DNA of 64,000 nucleotides from Pedobacter soli (GTDB lineage Bacteria > Bacteroidota > Bacteroidia > Sphingobacteriales > Sphingobacteriaceae), in assembly GCF_900101435.1 (NCBI RefSeq), contig NZ_FMZH01000002.1, positions 372,001 to 436,000 of the forward strand, read 5' to 3'. Of the stretch, positions 7,470-16,262 are shown one piece after another. Each line of letters begins with the position of its first letter. The first letter of the stretch is position 1. Below the pieces are notes generated by a model. The model saw nothing but the letters and a program-made list of their open reading frames with translations, was not told the origin of the DNA and did not search any database. Both the position numbers and the translations under genes were made by a program.

Positions 7470-9917
7470 ATGAAAACATTATTTACGCTAATTGCATGCC
7501 TGCTGGCATGTGGGGCTTCTTTTGCCCAAAAATTAAATACAGTTTCGGGAAAAGTGGTTGATGAAAAGACCGTTCCGGTATCTTTTGCCGTAGTTCGTTT
7601 GCTCCAATATCCGGATACGGCCCTGATAAAAAGTGTATCAACCAGTATTGATGGCGAATTTAAAATTACCGGGATAAAAGCCGGCGAATACCAGCTGTCA
7701 ATTTCAATTGTAGGTTTTAAAACCAAAAAAACAGCACAGTTTCTGCTCAAAGATGATTTACAACTGCCCACCATTGGGATGGAAAGTGTAAGCAAACAAC
7801 TTAAAGAAGTAAGCGTACAGGGGCGAAAACCCTTTGTTGAACACCAGATTGATAAAACAGTTTTAAATGTAGAAAACAGTCTTACCGCTACGGGAAGTAC
7901 AGCTCTGGAAGTTTTAGAGAAAGCCCCCGGCGTACAGATAGACCGCAATAGTGACCAGATTAAACTGAATAACAAAAGTGGTGTAGTGGTGATGATTGAT
8001 GGCAAAACCAATTTCCTTTCGGGCGCAGATATTACCACTTTGCTGAGCAACATGAGCAGCGACCAGATTGGTACAATAGAACTGATTACCAATCCTTCGG
8101 CCAAATATGATGCTGCCGGTAATGCAGGGATCATTAACATTAAGCTTAAAAGAAATAAGGCTTACGGTACCAACGGGACAGTTTCTTTTAATACCGGTCA
8201 GGGCATTATGCCCGATTCGCCCAGCGATTTATTCCGTGCCGGGGTTAACCTGAACTTAAACCACAGGGAGGGCAAATGGAATATTTTTGGAAATGGGGCC
8301 GTAGCGCGGAAAGCACAGTTTAACAATACTTTTTTAACCAGAACTACTGCATCTAACGGCCTGGCGAGTGCCTTAACACAGAATTTCGACCGTAAAAATA
8401 ATGGTGTTGGTTTTCAGGGGAAAATAGGTGCTGATTATTATGCTTCGGAGAAAACGGTATTTGGTGTAATGCTGGATGCGAACACGGTAAATACGAAGCT
8501 GACTAATTTTAGCAATACTGATATTAATGCCGTGCAAAACGGAGCTTCGAGCAAGAGTTACATTTTACAGGATGCCAATTCTAGCTCGCCGGTGGGCAAT
8601 TTAACAGCCAACTTTAACCTGAAGCACGATTTTGATAAAAAGGGTAAGAGCTTAAGTTTCGATATCGATTTTTCGGGTTTCAGCAATAAAAAGGACGAAA
8701 ACTTTCTGGCTAATTATTTAAATGCCAGCGGTAACCCGACCAACCAAACCAGCTTACGTAATAATACCGATGCCGATATAAAGGTGTATGCCGCGAAAAC
8801 AGATTTTACCTTACCAGTTTCTAAAACGATGAAAATAGAAACAGGTTTAAAAAGCAGTTATGTGGTTACCAATAACGATTTTCTTTCTGAGCAATTGATT
8901 GGCGGGGTATGGCAGAACGACATCGGCAAATCGAACAACTTTGTGTACAAGGAAAACATCAATGCGGTTTATGGCAGCTTCTCTAAAGAGTGGAAAGTAT
9001 GGCAGGTTCAGCTGGGTTTGCGTGCCGAGCATACCCATTCAAACGGTACCTCGGTTACCGATAATAAATCGGTAGAACGCAATTACCTTTCGCTATTTCC
9101 AACAGTATTTGTAAACCAAAAAATTAGCGAAAACCACAACATTAGGTATTCTTACGGGCGCAGGGTAGATCGTCCAAATTACCAGCAGCTGAATCCTTTT
9201 GTTTTTTACATGGACCCGCTGGCGGTTGATCAGGGCAATCCTTACCTTAAACCCCAGTTTACCAACAGCTACCAGGTTAGTTATAACTACAAGGAAATCT
9301 CGTTTTCTTTAAGCTATTCAGATACCCGCGATATGATTACGCAAATCAGTCAGCAGGACGATGCTACCCGGGTAATTAGCGTAATTCGCCAAAACCTGGG
9401 GCGTTCGCAAAACTACTCGGCCGATTTGTATGTGCCTGTCCGTATAGCCAAATGGTGGAATATCCAGAACAACGTTAGTGTTTACTACGGTAAATTTAAC
9501 GACGGCAATATTGAAGGTGCTGCCTATAGTGCCGGTAAAGCTTCGGTAAACTTATATACTTCAAATGCTTTTACCTTGCCGCAGAATTTTAGCATCGAAA
9601 TTAGTGCCTGGCTAAACTCGCCAAGGGTAAACGGGGTAGAGCAAACCACCATTTACCAGGGGGCATTAAATGCCGGGATCCAGAAAACACTGCTGGATAA
9701 GAAGCTGAAATTGCGTTTAAACATGGATGATATTTTGCTTACCAACCATTGGGAAGGAAAACTGGTTTACCAGAACATTAACATGAAAGTAGTGAACCGA
9801 TATACCAGCCGGAGGGCAAATTTCAGCATCAGCTATAATTTCGGAAACCAGAATGTAAAATCGGCCCGGTCGAGAAACACGGCAACTGATGATATTAAAG
9901 GCCGGGCAGGAGGCTAG
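7470..9917 (+). CDS. Outer-membrane beta-barrel protein with CarboxypepD_reg-like N-domain
   Basis: An 815-residue exported protein. It has a signal peptide (residues 1-19, ACGASFAQ), a carboxypeptidase-regulatory-like beta sandwich at about 22-100 (VSGKVVDEKTVPVSFAVVRL), a plug-like region at about 110-220 (ATGSTALEVLEKAPGVQID, and SGADITTLLSNMSSDQI) and a C-terminal barrel with YSYGRRVDRPNYQQLNP, the hallmark of the OMP_b-brl_3 family. This family is distinct from SusC; its cargo is generally unknown. It lies after the PspC-domain gene and before a small lipoprotein, on the same strand, which suggests an envelope module under the PadR regulator. Confidence 0.88.
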   Translation: MKTLFTLIACLLACGASFAQKLNTVSGKVVDEKTVPVSFAVVRLLQYPDTALIKSVSTSIDGEFKITGIKAGEYQLSISIVGFKTKKTAQFLLKDDLQLPTIGMESVSKQLKEVSVQGRKPFVEHQIDKTVLNVENSLTATGSTALEVLEKAPGVQIDRNSDQIKLNNKSGVVVMIDGKTNFLSGADITTLLSNMSSDQIGTIELITNPSAKYDAAGNAGIINIKLKRNKAYGTNGTVSFNTGQGIMPDSPSDLFRAGVNLNLNHREGKWNIFGNGAVARKAQFNNTFLTRTTASNGLASALTQNFDRKNNGVGFQGKIGADYYASEKTVFGVMLDANTVNTKLTNFSNTDINAVQNGASSKSYILQDANSSSPVGNLTANFNLKHDFDKKGKSLSFDIDFSGFSNKKDENFLANYLNASGNPTNQTSLRNNTDADIKVYAAKTDFTLPVSKTMKIETGLKSSYVVTNNDFLSEQLIGGVWQNDIGKSNNFVYKENINAVYGSFSKEWKVWQVQLGLRAEHTHSNGTSVTDNKSVERNYLSLFPTVFVNQKISENHNIRYSYGRRVDRPNYQQLNPFVFYMDPLAVDQGNPYLKPQFTNSYQVSYNYKEISFSLSYSDTRDMITQISQQDDATRVISVIRQNLGRSQNYSADLYVPVRIAKWWNIQNNVSVYYGKFNDGNIEGAAYSAGKASVNLYTSNAFTLPQNFSIEISAWLNSPRVNGVEQTTIYQGALNAGIQKTLLDKKLKLRLNMDDILLTNHWEGKLVYQNINMKVVNRYTSRRANFSISYNFGNQNVKSARSRNTATDDIKGRAGG

Positions 9918-10088
9918 GTTTTAGTTTGGAGTCCAGAGTCTTCAGTTTGGAGTCGGGAGTAGATAGTTTGGAGTCTGAACTCCGCTTATGCGGGGTTCGT
10001 CCCCCTTTGAAGGGGGCAGGGGATGACAAAGCAGATCTTACAATTAACCAATTTCAACAATTAACAGATTAACCAATAATAATAAACC
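9918..10088. repeat. Heptad AGTCnnn repeats plus a CCCCCTTTGAAGGGGG element
   Basis: From 9925 to about 9983 the sequence has a seven-base period (AGTTTGG AGTCCAG AGTCTTC AGTTTGG AGTCGGG). At 10001-10023 lies CCCCCTTTGAAGGGGGCAGGGG, a hairpin-forming word repeated at 51980-52002 and, inverted, at 51891-51912. From 10038 come AATTAACCAATT-type words. No coding signal. Confidence 0.75.
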
Positions 10089-10451
10089 ATGAAACATAAA
10101 CTATATCTAACCGCAATCTTATTTACCGCCTTAACCTTCGGGTGTCGTAACAGCGGTGGTCGCTTATCACTTAGTACTACGGATAGCGATACCAACTTTA
10201 AGTTTGAAGCAAAATATGCCGAAAGTAAAACGGCTAAACTGGAGAAATACCTGGATAGTGTGTTGGATAATGAACTTCCCCTGGATCAGCATATCGATTT
10301 ATTTGTGAACCTGAATGGCAGCGATAAATTTAACCTCAAAGCCCAAAAGGGTTGGTTGACCATCGATTTCGATAAAAGAAACAGTTCTTTAGCAGGCTAT
10401 ATGAAAGTGAAAAAATTAACTGAGGGGATTAAGGAGAAGCTGACGGAGTAA
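10089..10451 (+). CDS. Small lipoprotein of the PadR-PspC cluster, function unknown
   Basis: A 120-residue protein with a lipoprotein signal (MKHKLYLTAILFTALTFGC, lipidated Cys19). The mature part is short, acidic then basic, with predicted mixed strands and a helical C-terminus; it contains no motif I recognise. It follows the barrel-protein gene on the same strand after 171 bp of repeat DNA, so membership in the same transcript is likely but not certain. Its N-terminal part (GRLSLSTTDSDTNFKFEAKY) could be the anchor of a beta-sandwich. Role unknown, presumably in the envelope. Confidence 0.75.
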   Translation: MKHKLYLTAILFTALTFGCRNSGGRLSLSTTDSDTNFKFEAKYAESKTAKLEKYLDSVLDNELPLDQHIDLFVNLNGSDKFNLKAQKGWLTIDFDKRNSSLAGYMKVKKLTEGIKEKLTE

Positions 10452-10640
10452 TCAGTCGGTAGTCTTTAGTCCGAAGTCCGGAGTCTGAGGACGGAAGTCT
10501 GGGAGCCAAAGCACTCCATAATCGTCATTGCGAACTGAAGGGTTGGGGGGAAGCGCAGGAGTGAAGCAATCTTTTTAGTCCGGAGTCTGGGTGCTTGAGC
10601 ATGGTGCGGAGAAAGCAAAGCAAATAAATATTATTTCATT
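10452..10640. repeat. AGTCnnn heptads with one GTCATTGCGA element (copy 1)
   Basis: Heptad AGTCnnn repeats at 10458-10510, then CGTCATTGCGAACTGAAGGG...GAAGCAATCTTTT at 10523-10576, then more heptads. The same arrangement recurs at 13640-14060, 15395-15755 and 18445-18715. Both ends of the element (CATTGCGA and GAAGCAATC) are shared with the paired, inverted form at 18844 and 23087. Confidence 0.8.
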
Positions 10641-10653
10641 AGTTGTTTAATCA

Positions 10654-13404
10654 TTACCTCCATTTATTTACGTGCTCGACCTTGTTTTGAAACTGTGCGG
10701 ATAAAGATTTGATTCTCGATTTTAAGAGTAATTTTCTGCCTTCCAGTGTTCTTGTGTATATCAGATCGCAAGAACCTACATAGTTTTCCCATTGTTGCTT
10801 AAAGTACTCGGCCAGGTTTTTATTACGTGCAATAAGTTCTGGTACCGCATGGTAGTCTTTTTGTTTTGTAAAAAGCATAAACCTGTTTTTTCTGATGATA
10901 ACATAACGTGGATTATCAATTGGTGCAATTATTTCTTGTAAGGCATTGATAAAGGTTGATTTTTCAAAAGTGGATGCACCTTCCAAATGACAAAAAACTG
11001 CTCCATGTTCATCTACTGCACTTTGAACATATACTTGTGAAATATCGGTTTGGATAACTCCGGTTTTTATCAGGCCTGCTAACAACGCTTCTCCAATGTG
11101 TTGGATATCTTTCGAAATATCCCGGTATTTTAAATAAAGTCTTAGGGTTTTAAGGGTTAGCCTGCCAAAGATGAGCAGGCCTAATGTGCCGATAATCCCC
11201 AGAATGAAATAGAATTGATCTGGCGATTTGATATGTCTGCTACTTCGGGCGAGGATTTCGAGGCTTTCGAAACCAAAGCCCAGTAGCCCGGAACCAAGGG
11301 TTGCAAAAAGATGGGCAATTGTTTTATTGAGATACATGGCTTTAACTTCCTGGTATGGCCTTTCTTCCCGAAAAGGAATCTTAATTTCTTCAACTAAACT
11401 TATGCCTTCCTCCAGAGCGGTTTGCCAACGCTGTTTCAGATTTTCGCGATCTGCTGCAAAAGCAAACATTTCGCTGTTCTTTTTCGAAGCTTCTGTCTCC
11501 TGAATAATATCTTCGGGTAGGTTTAGGCGGTTTATGCCATTTTCAATGCCAGGTTCACTTTTAAATGAGATGCCTACGAAACTTTTGAAGCGCCTTTTTA
11601 AGAGGCCAAAATCGTCGCCACCAGTGGGAGATGTTGCGTCTATTGTAGCCAGGTGCCAGATATTACCTGTTTTACCTGTATTGCCTTGTTGGGTCCTGAT
11701 AGCCCTGCCGCGCATTTGATTGGAAGAAACGAAAGAGCCAACGAAACTGGCCAGGATTAAAGCATTGATAGCCGGTGCATCCCATCCTTCGCCCAGTAAG
11801 GATTTGGTTCCGATTAAAATTTCAATTTCCCCTTGCTGAAAAATTTCGGTTATGATATAAATCAGATCGTTTTTGATTTGTTCATTCTGGTAAATGATGA
11901 GATAATCTGTATCGAATGGTACAAGTGTACAACTAATTTGTGCAATACGTCGCTCGCGGGCTTTATCTTCAAATGCACGACGGGCGGAAGCAGGGATAAT
12001 AACCATTGAACCTGTAAGCACGCCAATTTTTTTGTGTATGGTGTTTTGGCGGCGCAATTGTTCAAAAATCGGAATTACGCCTATTTTGGTCAGTTCGAGT
12101 TTATTTTCCGGGGTATTTGAATAAAATTCTTTACGGATATAATCAGAAAGGATAACCATTCTTAAGCCATGTCCCAGTTGCTTAAATTCAAAATCAACTA
12201 TAGTGTTGATTCCATTTAACTTGCTCAGGCTCGAAGTAAGCGACTGGCTTACCACCTTATTGTTGCTGAAATTGATTTGCCTTTTTTCCATGGCCCCGCA
12301 ACGTTTCAGTTTATTTTCCAGCTGCTTAGCATGTTCTTCAAACAGTTTGAAATGTACTTTTTCCTGATACAGATAGAAATTAAGAAGGGTTTCCATCCAA
12401 TGATAATCCAACTCTGGTATTTTCAGTTTTTGATCGCCGATTACTTCAATGTGCAACTGGTGTATCTCCCTGTTATTGGCGTGAAGAAAAATTAAGCAGG
12501 CCGAATAACAAGATAAATTAGTGTAAATCCACTCCAAATGCTCAGCAGGGTTTATCCATACCGGGTGATTTTCAATTGCATTGATCAGTGTCTCATCTGT
12601 TTTAAGATCGAGAAAAAGCGCTTCAATCTGCGCTCTGAATGCTTTTATCTTTTCATTCTCGGCAGCAGTTGGGAAGGTGAAATGTATGTAATCCTGATGC
12701 GGGCATAAATCACCTTCAATAACAAGTTCGGGCACTGATATTTCAGCATCTACCGATCCGTTAAATTCGATATACCGTTGCCACTCGTTTGGGCTAACAT
12801 CATACGGAGGTGTGGCCGTTAAGCCTACAATAACCGGGTTTAGTTTTTCTTTTACACGGGTCAGGGTTTGCCACCATTCATTTTTTAAGTGGTGGGCTTC
12901 ATCAACCACAATGGTGTTTATACGCTGTAATTTTAATCCCTTAACAATATTATCCAGATTAGGATTAGCTGATTTTATAGTCTGCAGAATATGCTGCTCC
13001 TCTTCATCGGTTTCGCTTTCATACTCCTGTAAATTATTGCAGGCTGCATGCAATCCCTGGTAGGTTACTACCGTCATAAATGCAGGTTTCCTGATGTCGT
13101 TCGATATCCATTCGGGGACAGTATTTACCCGGAGAAAAAGTTCGCAGAAACGCTGTATCCATTGGTTTCGGATGGCAATGGTAGGGGCAAGAATTAAGGT
13201 TGGTTTATTCAGCCTGATGGCTACTTCGAGTCCCAGAACTGTTTTTCCGGATCCTGGTGGCGCTATGATATGCAAATGCCCGTTGGCCATGTGCTCATCT
13301 AAATGATCGAGTATGCGTTGCTGGTATTTTCGCCAGCTGGAAGTAAATTGTATTTCTTTGGGATAAGTAATTGGTTTTTCGGGAGCGTTAGTTGCTTCAA
13401 TCAT
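10654..13404 (-). CDS. Superfamily 2 DEAD/DEAH helicase with C-terminal transmembrane segment
   Basis: A 916-residue protein. Helicase core: Q-motif-like WRKYQQRILDHL, Walker A APPGSGKT (residues 48-55), DEAH (168-171), motif III TATPP (196-200), motif V with GTKSLLGEGWDAP and motif VI QMRGRAIRTQ. A long insert lies between the two RecA domains (about 215-420). The C-terminal part is unusual: two hydrophobic helices at about 697-715 and 731-752, followed by about 160 residues of mixed soluble domain. The core resembles the restriction-type or UvrB-like ATP-dependent DNA translocases, but no nuclease motif was seen. A short ORF ends 28 bp before its start. The membrane-attached form and surrounding repeats suggest an accessory, perhaps defensive, role; that is inference. 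Confidence 0.85.
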   Translation of the reverse strand: MIEATNAPEKPITYPKEIQFTSSWRKYQQRILDHLDEHMANGHLHIIAPPGSGKTVLGLEVAIRLNKPTLILAPTIAIRNQWIQRFCELFLRVNTVPEWISNDIRKPAFMTVVTYQGLHAACNNLQEYESETDEEEQHILQTIKSANPNLDNIVKGLKLQRINTIVVDEAHHLKNEWWQTLTRVKEKLNPVIVGLTATPPYDVSPNEWQRYIEFNGSVDAEISVPELVIEGDLCPHQDYIHFTFPTAAENEKIKAFRAQIEALFLDLKTDETLINAIENHPVWINPAEHLEWIYTNLSCYSACLIFLHANNREIHQLHIEVIGDQKLKIPELDYHWMETLLNFYLYQEKVHFKLFEEHAKQLENKLKRCGAMEKRQINFSNNKVVSQSLTSSLSKLNGINTIVDFEFKQLGHGLRMVILSDYIRKEFYSNTPENKLELTKIGVIPIFEQLRRQNTIHKKIGVLTGSMVIIPASARRAFEDKARERRIAQISCTLVPFDTDYLIIYQNEQIKNDLIYIITEIFQQGEIEILIGTKSLLGEGWDAPAINALILASFVGSFVSSNQMRGRAIRTQQGNTGKTGNIWHLATIDATSPTGGDDFGLLKRRFKSFVGISFKSEPGIENGINRLNLPEDIIQETEASKKNSEMFAFAADRENLKQRWQTALEEGISLVEEIKIPFREERPYQEVKAMYLNKTIAHLFATLGSGLLGFGFESLEILARSSRHIKSPDQFYFILGIIGTLGLLIFGRLTLKTLRLYLKYRDISKDIQHIGEALLAGLIKTGVIQTDISQVYVQSAVDEHGAVFCHLEGASTFEKSTFINALQEIIAPIDNPRYVIIRKNRFMLFTKQKDYHAVPELIARNKNLAEYFKQQWENYVGSCDLIYTRTLEGRKLLLKSRIKSLSAQFQNKVEHVNKWR

Positions 13405-13432
13405 GGCTTAGCTGGTAAAGTTTGTTGCATAA

Positions 13433-13588
13433 TTAAATGCTATGGTTGTGGCCGTATAAAGTAGCCATGCCTTTTTCATTTATTGCAAGCTGAATTAATT
13501 CCATTTGAAGCCCGAATGTTTTTTCTTTAAATTCCTGTTCAATGCGTGCTGTTATTTGTTCGTCTGTCATGAATGAGCGTTGGCGCAT
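13433..13588 (-). CDS. Short hypothetical ORF immediately upstream of the helicase (51 aa, possibly a gene remnant)
   Basis: Minus strand, ATG 13588 to TAA 13433. The product contains an acidic-basic helix (TDEQITARIEQEFKEKTFGL) and ends LYGHNHSI. A start at ATG 13570 (45 residues) or at GTG 13606, which has a GGGAG eight bases upstream, is also possible. The frame stays open further upstream to about 13640, where AGTCnnn repeat DNA begins, so this may be the 3' end of a gene broken by the repeats. It would be co-transcribed with the helicase (28-bp gap). No family recognised. Confidence 0.45.
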   Translation of the reverse strand: MRQRSFMTDEQITARIEQEFKEKTFGLQMELIQLAINEKGMATLYGHNHSI

Positions 13589-13639
13589 AAAGTTAATTAT
13601 TTGCACCGTAAATTCTCCCGCAGATTTTAGGTGATTTAC

Positions 13640-14110
13640 GCAGAATAAATCAGTCGGAAGTCTTTAGTTCGAAGTCCGGAGTTGGAGGACGGAAGTCTGG
13701 GAGCCAAAGCACTGCGTAATCGTCATTGCGAACTGAAGCGTTGGGAAGAAGTGGTGGCGTGAAGCAATCTTTTTAGTCCGGAGTCTTTAGTCCGAAGTCG
13801 GAGGTCAGAAGTCTGGGTGCTTAGGCATGATGCGGAGAAAGCAGAGCAAATAAGTATTATGCAGCGATAAAATCGTTAAGCTCACCCATCCTCGTTACAA
13901 ACGAGGACGATGGAGGGGTCTTTAGTCTGAAGTCGGAGGACGCAAGTCTGGGAGCCAAAGCACTGCGTAATCGTCATTGCGAACTGAAGGGTTGGGGGAA
14001 GCGCAGGAGTGAAGCAATCTTTTTAGTCCTGAGTCTTTAGTCCGAAGTCGGAGGTCAGAAGTCTGGGTGCTTAGGCATGATGCGGAGAAAGCAGAGCTAA
14101 ATGCAGTAAA
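13640..14110. repeat. Repeat block: heptads, GTCATTGCGA copies 2 and 3, and an AATCGTTAAGCT hairpin word
   Basis: GTCATTGCGA elements lie at 13721-13774 and 13972-14025, each flanked by AGTCnnn heptads and by a shared tail (TCTGGGTGCTTAGGCATGATGCGGAGAAAGC in part, at 13812 and 14062). Between them, 13863-13915 reads GATAAAATCGTTAAGCTC then CCTCGTTACAAACGAGG, a hairpin analogous to the ACGCGTTAGAAACGCG copies at 24264, 24657 and 44865. No coding signal. Confidence 0.8.
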
Positions 14111-14127
14111 ATGATTAGCGGATCCCC

Positions 14128-14172
14128 CTAAAACAAAATCAACCGGAGATCTTTGATCATTTCCGGTTGATT
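14128..14172 (-). terminator. Rho-independent terminator of the DUF4189-FISUMP gene
   Basis: On the minus strand, AATCAACCGGA (14172-14162) pairs with TCCGGTTGATT (14147-14137), followed by TTGTTTTAGG. It lies 56 bp after the stop codon of the DUF4189-FISUMP gene. Confidence 0.75.
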
Positions 14173-14227
14173 AAGTCGTTTCTGAGCTGAGCGCGTCAAA
14201 ATCTGAGCATTATGTTGATACGGGTAT

Positions 14228-15304
14228 TTAATCTTTCACTAACCTTACCGCACTACCTGTAGTTTTACTGTAATCGGTTACACGCGGTTCGCTGTATTTG
14301 TTAAAATCAAGGTAATAAGCAAAGCTGTCGCCGCTTGATTTGGTAGTAGACGACCACCAGTAGCTTAACCATATGCCATACTTGAAAGACTGACCGCCAC
14401 CATATTCATCGCCACTGGCACTGCCGTTGGTCAGCAAATTAAGTCCTGATGAATTATCGCCATTGCCGTGTGCAAATTTGTATGAGTCTTTAATGTCCCA
14501 ACCGGTGGTACCACGCATTTTTTTACCGGCTACCTTTTCACCTCCTAAAGCCGCAATTAGCGTTAAAAATTCGTTGCTGCTGGGTACATGCCAGCCTGCT
14601 GGTGCTAAACCACGGCGGTCGGTAACTGCATAAAAGTTGTACAACTTGCCATATTTCTTTTCGTTACCCGGATCGAAATTAAGGTAGCAGTATGCCGGAA
14701 TTTTTTCCCTACTCACCTTTTCCCATTCCTTTTGGTTGGTAGCATAATAAATCTGCTCACCGTTTCTATAGGTACTCACATTTAAATTGGTGCTGGTCCA
14801 GATCTGGTTACCAATTTTTACCGGACCAGTAATTTCGGGCGAAGCATTATATATTTCATTTAACTGAGCCGCTTGTGCCGAATTACAACTCCAGACAAAG
14901 TTAGTTGGTTGGGTGCCGAAGCTTCTTTTTAAACACTCTTTAGTAGCTATCGCATCGGCCTCTTCTTTCGTTTTAGCTATACCCCAGCCAAATGCTGTGC
15001 CTACATTGCCATTAATGGTGCGGTAAGCTGCACAACCTGTACCCGAGTAAGTAAGTACAATGCTGCAGGAACCACCACGTTTGGTACACTCATCTATTGC
15101 TCGTTTCTCGGCTTCAGGCCGGCTCGGCTGATCGAACGAGAAACCATAATAAAAACCATTCGACCAGTCTATTGCTAAAGCTCCGTATTTAGTTTTAACA
15201 GGAGCCGCCTTGGCTGGCGATTTTTTTACCTGCGCCATTACACCAGATGCTGTTGCCAATAGCACAAGCACTGGTGCCATTAGCAGGAGTTTGTTAATTT
15301 TCAT
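14228..15304 (-). CDS. Exported DUF4189 and FISUMP domain fusion protein
   Basis: A 358-residue protein with a signal peptide (about 1-24, ATASGVMAQ). Residues about 38-148 form a DUF4189 domain: KYGALAIDWSNG, four to six conserved Cys in pairs (CTKRGGSC, GTGCAAY, ECLKRS, WSCNS) and a repeating A-x-x-x-A-x-x-E-C pattern. Residues about 160-357 form a Fibrobacter succinogenes major paralogous (FISUMP) domain: IGNQIWTSTNLNV, YGKLYNFYAV, GLAPAGWHVPSSNEF and a C-terminal WWSSTT.....GSAVRLVKD. DUF4189 is usually a small secreted module and FISUMP a cell-surface module, so the protein is probably displayed outside. Function unknown. Confidence 0.88.
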   Translation of the reverse strand: MKINKLLLMAPVLVLLATASGVMAQVKKSPAKAAPVKTKYGALAIDWSNGFYYGFSFDQPSRPEAEKRAIDECTKRGGSCSIVLTYSGTGCAAYRTINGNVGTAFGWGIAKTKEEADAIATKECLKRSFGTQPTNFVWSCNSAQAAQLNEIYNASPEITGPVKIGNQIWTSTNLNVSTYRNGEQIYYATNQKEWEKVSREKIPAYCYLNFDPGNEKKYGKLYNFYAVTDRRGLAPAGWHVPSSNEFLTLIAALGGEKVAGKKMRGTTGWDIKDSYKFAHGNGDNSSGLNLLTNGSASGDEYGGGQSFKYGIWLSYWWSSTTKSSGDSFAYYLDFNKYSEPRVTDYSKTTGSAVRLVKD

Positions 15305-15384
15305 GCCCTAAATTGTTTGTTTAATGCAAGCAAATTTCCCAAACACTGTATTCAGCATCAATACCATTTAATGGGTATATTTTT

Positions 15385-15845
15385 GGTTTATAGTTTATAG
15401 TCTATAGTCGTAAGTCCGGAGTCGGAGGACGGAAGTCTGGGAGCCAAGCCACTCCATAATCGTCATTGCGAACTGAAGGGTTGGGGAAAGCGCAGGAGTG
15501 AAGCAATCTTTTAAGTCGGGAGTCTTTAGTCCGGGGCCGGAAGTCTGGGCGCCAACCCACTCCATAATCGTCATTGCGAACTGAAGGGAGGGTGGAAGCG
15601 CAGGAGTGAAGCAATCTTTTTTAGTCCGGAGTCTTTAGTCTTTAGTTTTTAGTCCGGAGTCGGAGGTCGGAAGTCTCGGAGCCAGCCTCACTCCATAATC
15701 GTCATTGCGAACCGAAGCGTTGGGGAAAGCGCAGGAGTGAAGCAATCTTTTAAGTTAGTTTCTCTGGAAGTTTGTCATGTTGAGCTTGTCGAAACACCTC
15801 ATATATCGTCAAGCAGATCCTTCGACAGGCTCAGGATGACAATTC
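15385..15845. repeat. Repeat block with GTCATTGCGA copies 4-6 and a GTCATGTTGAGC hairpin
   Basis: Heptads (ATAGTCT ATAGTCG TAAGTCC GGAGTCG) begin at about 15395. GTCATTGCGA elements lie at 15461-15512, 15569-15620 and 15700-15752, with AGTCnnn heptads between. At 15774-15840, GTCATGTTGAGCTTGTCGAA and TTCGACAGGCTCAGGATGAC form an imperfect long inverted repeat of a type seen widely in bacterial intergenic DNA. The remaining bases to 15960 show nothing. Confidence 0.8.
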
Positions 15846-15968
15846 TATATTGATGATACAGTCCATTGGGTTAGTTTTTGAGTATGGGTTTTAATGAAAG
15901 CACAAGTCAGGCTATTGCACAGGCTAAAACGCTAAGACTTGCGCTAGAGTTGGGATGATATAGCCTAA

Positions 15969-16160
15969 CTAATGCTTCACATCAGCCGGTGCATTGGTGG
16001 TAGAATCGGCAGTGCTATCCGTCACTATACTATCGGCCACTATATTGGTATCGGTATATTGATGTAAGCTGTCGGCATTTTGCTGATCGGCTTTGTTGCC
16101 ACTGCAGGCCGATAATGCTAAACCCAGGGCTGCGGCTAATATTATTGCTTTCGTTTTCAT
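15969..16160 (-). CDS. Small lipoprotein (63 aa), low-complexity Ser/Thr/Asp tail
   Basis: Lipoprotein signal MKTKAIILAAALGLALSAC with the lipidated Cys at residue 19. The mature 45 residues are almost entirely Asp, Ser, Thr, Ala and Asn (SIVTDSTADSTTNAPADV), with no fold expected. Such short, disordered lipoproteins are frequent in Pedobacter-type genomes and generally have no assigned role. The gene stands alone in 450 bp between repeat DNA and another lipoprotein gene on the same strand. Confidence 0.7.
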   Translation of the reverse strand: MKTKAIILAAALGLALSACSGNKADQQNADSLHQYTDTNIVADSIVTDSTADSTTNAPADVKH

Positions 16161-16262
16161 ATGATATGTTATTGATGTACTTTATACAATCCTGATTAAC
16201 GTGCAATTGTTTTACGAATGTTTAAAATCATATTTCTACCCGTATATGTTTAAATTTCCCTG

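Noticed and set aside
10654..13588. Complete restriction-modification or BREX/DISARM-type system
   Set aside because: Only the helicase and a short ORF are present; no methyltransferase, nuclease or other defence component lies next to it.
15402..15614. ORF with SVRNDDYGV repeats, also at 18449-18655
   Set aside because: Same peptide from copies of the GTCATTGCGA repeat; not a gene.
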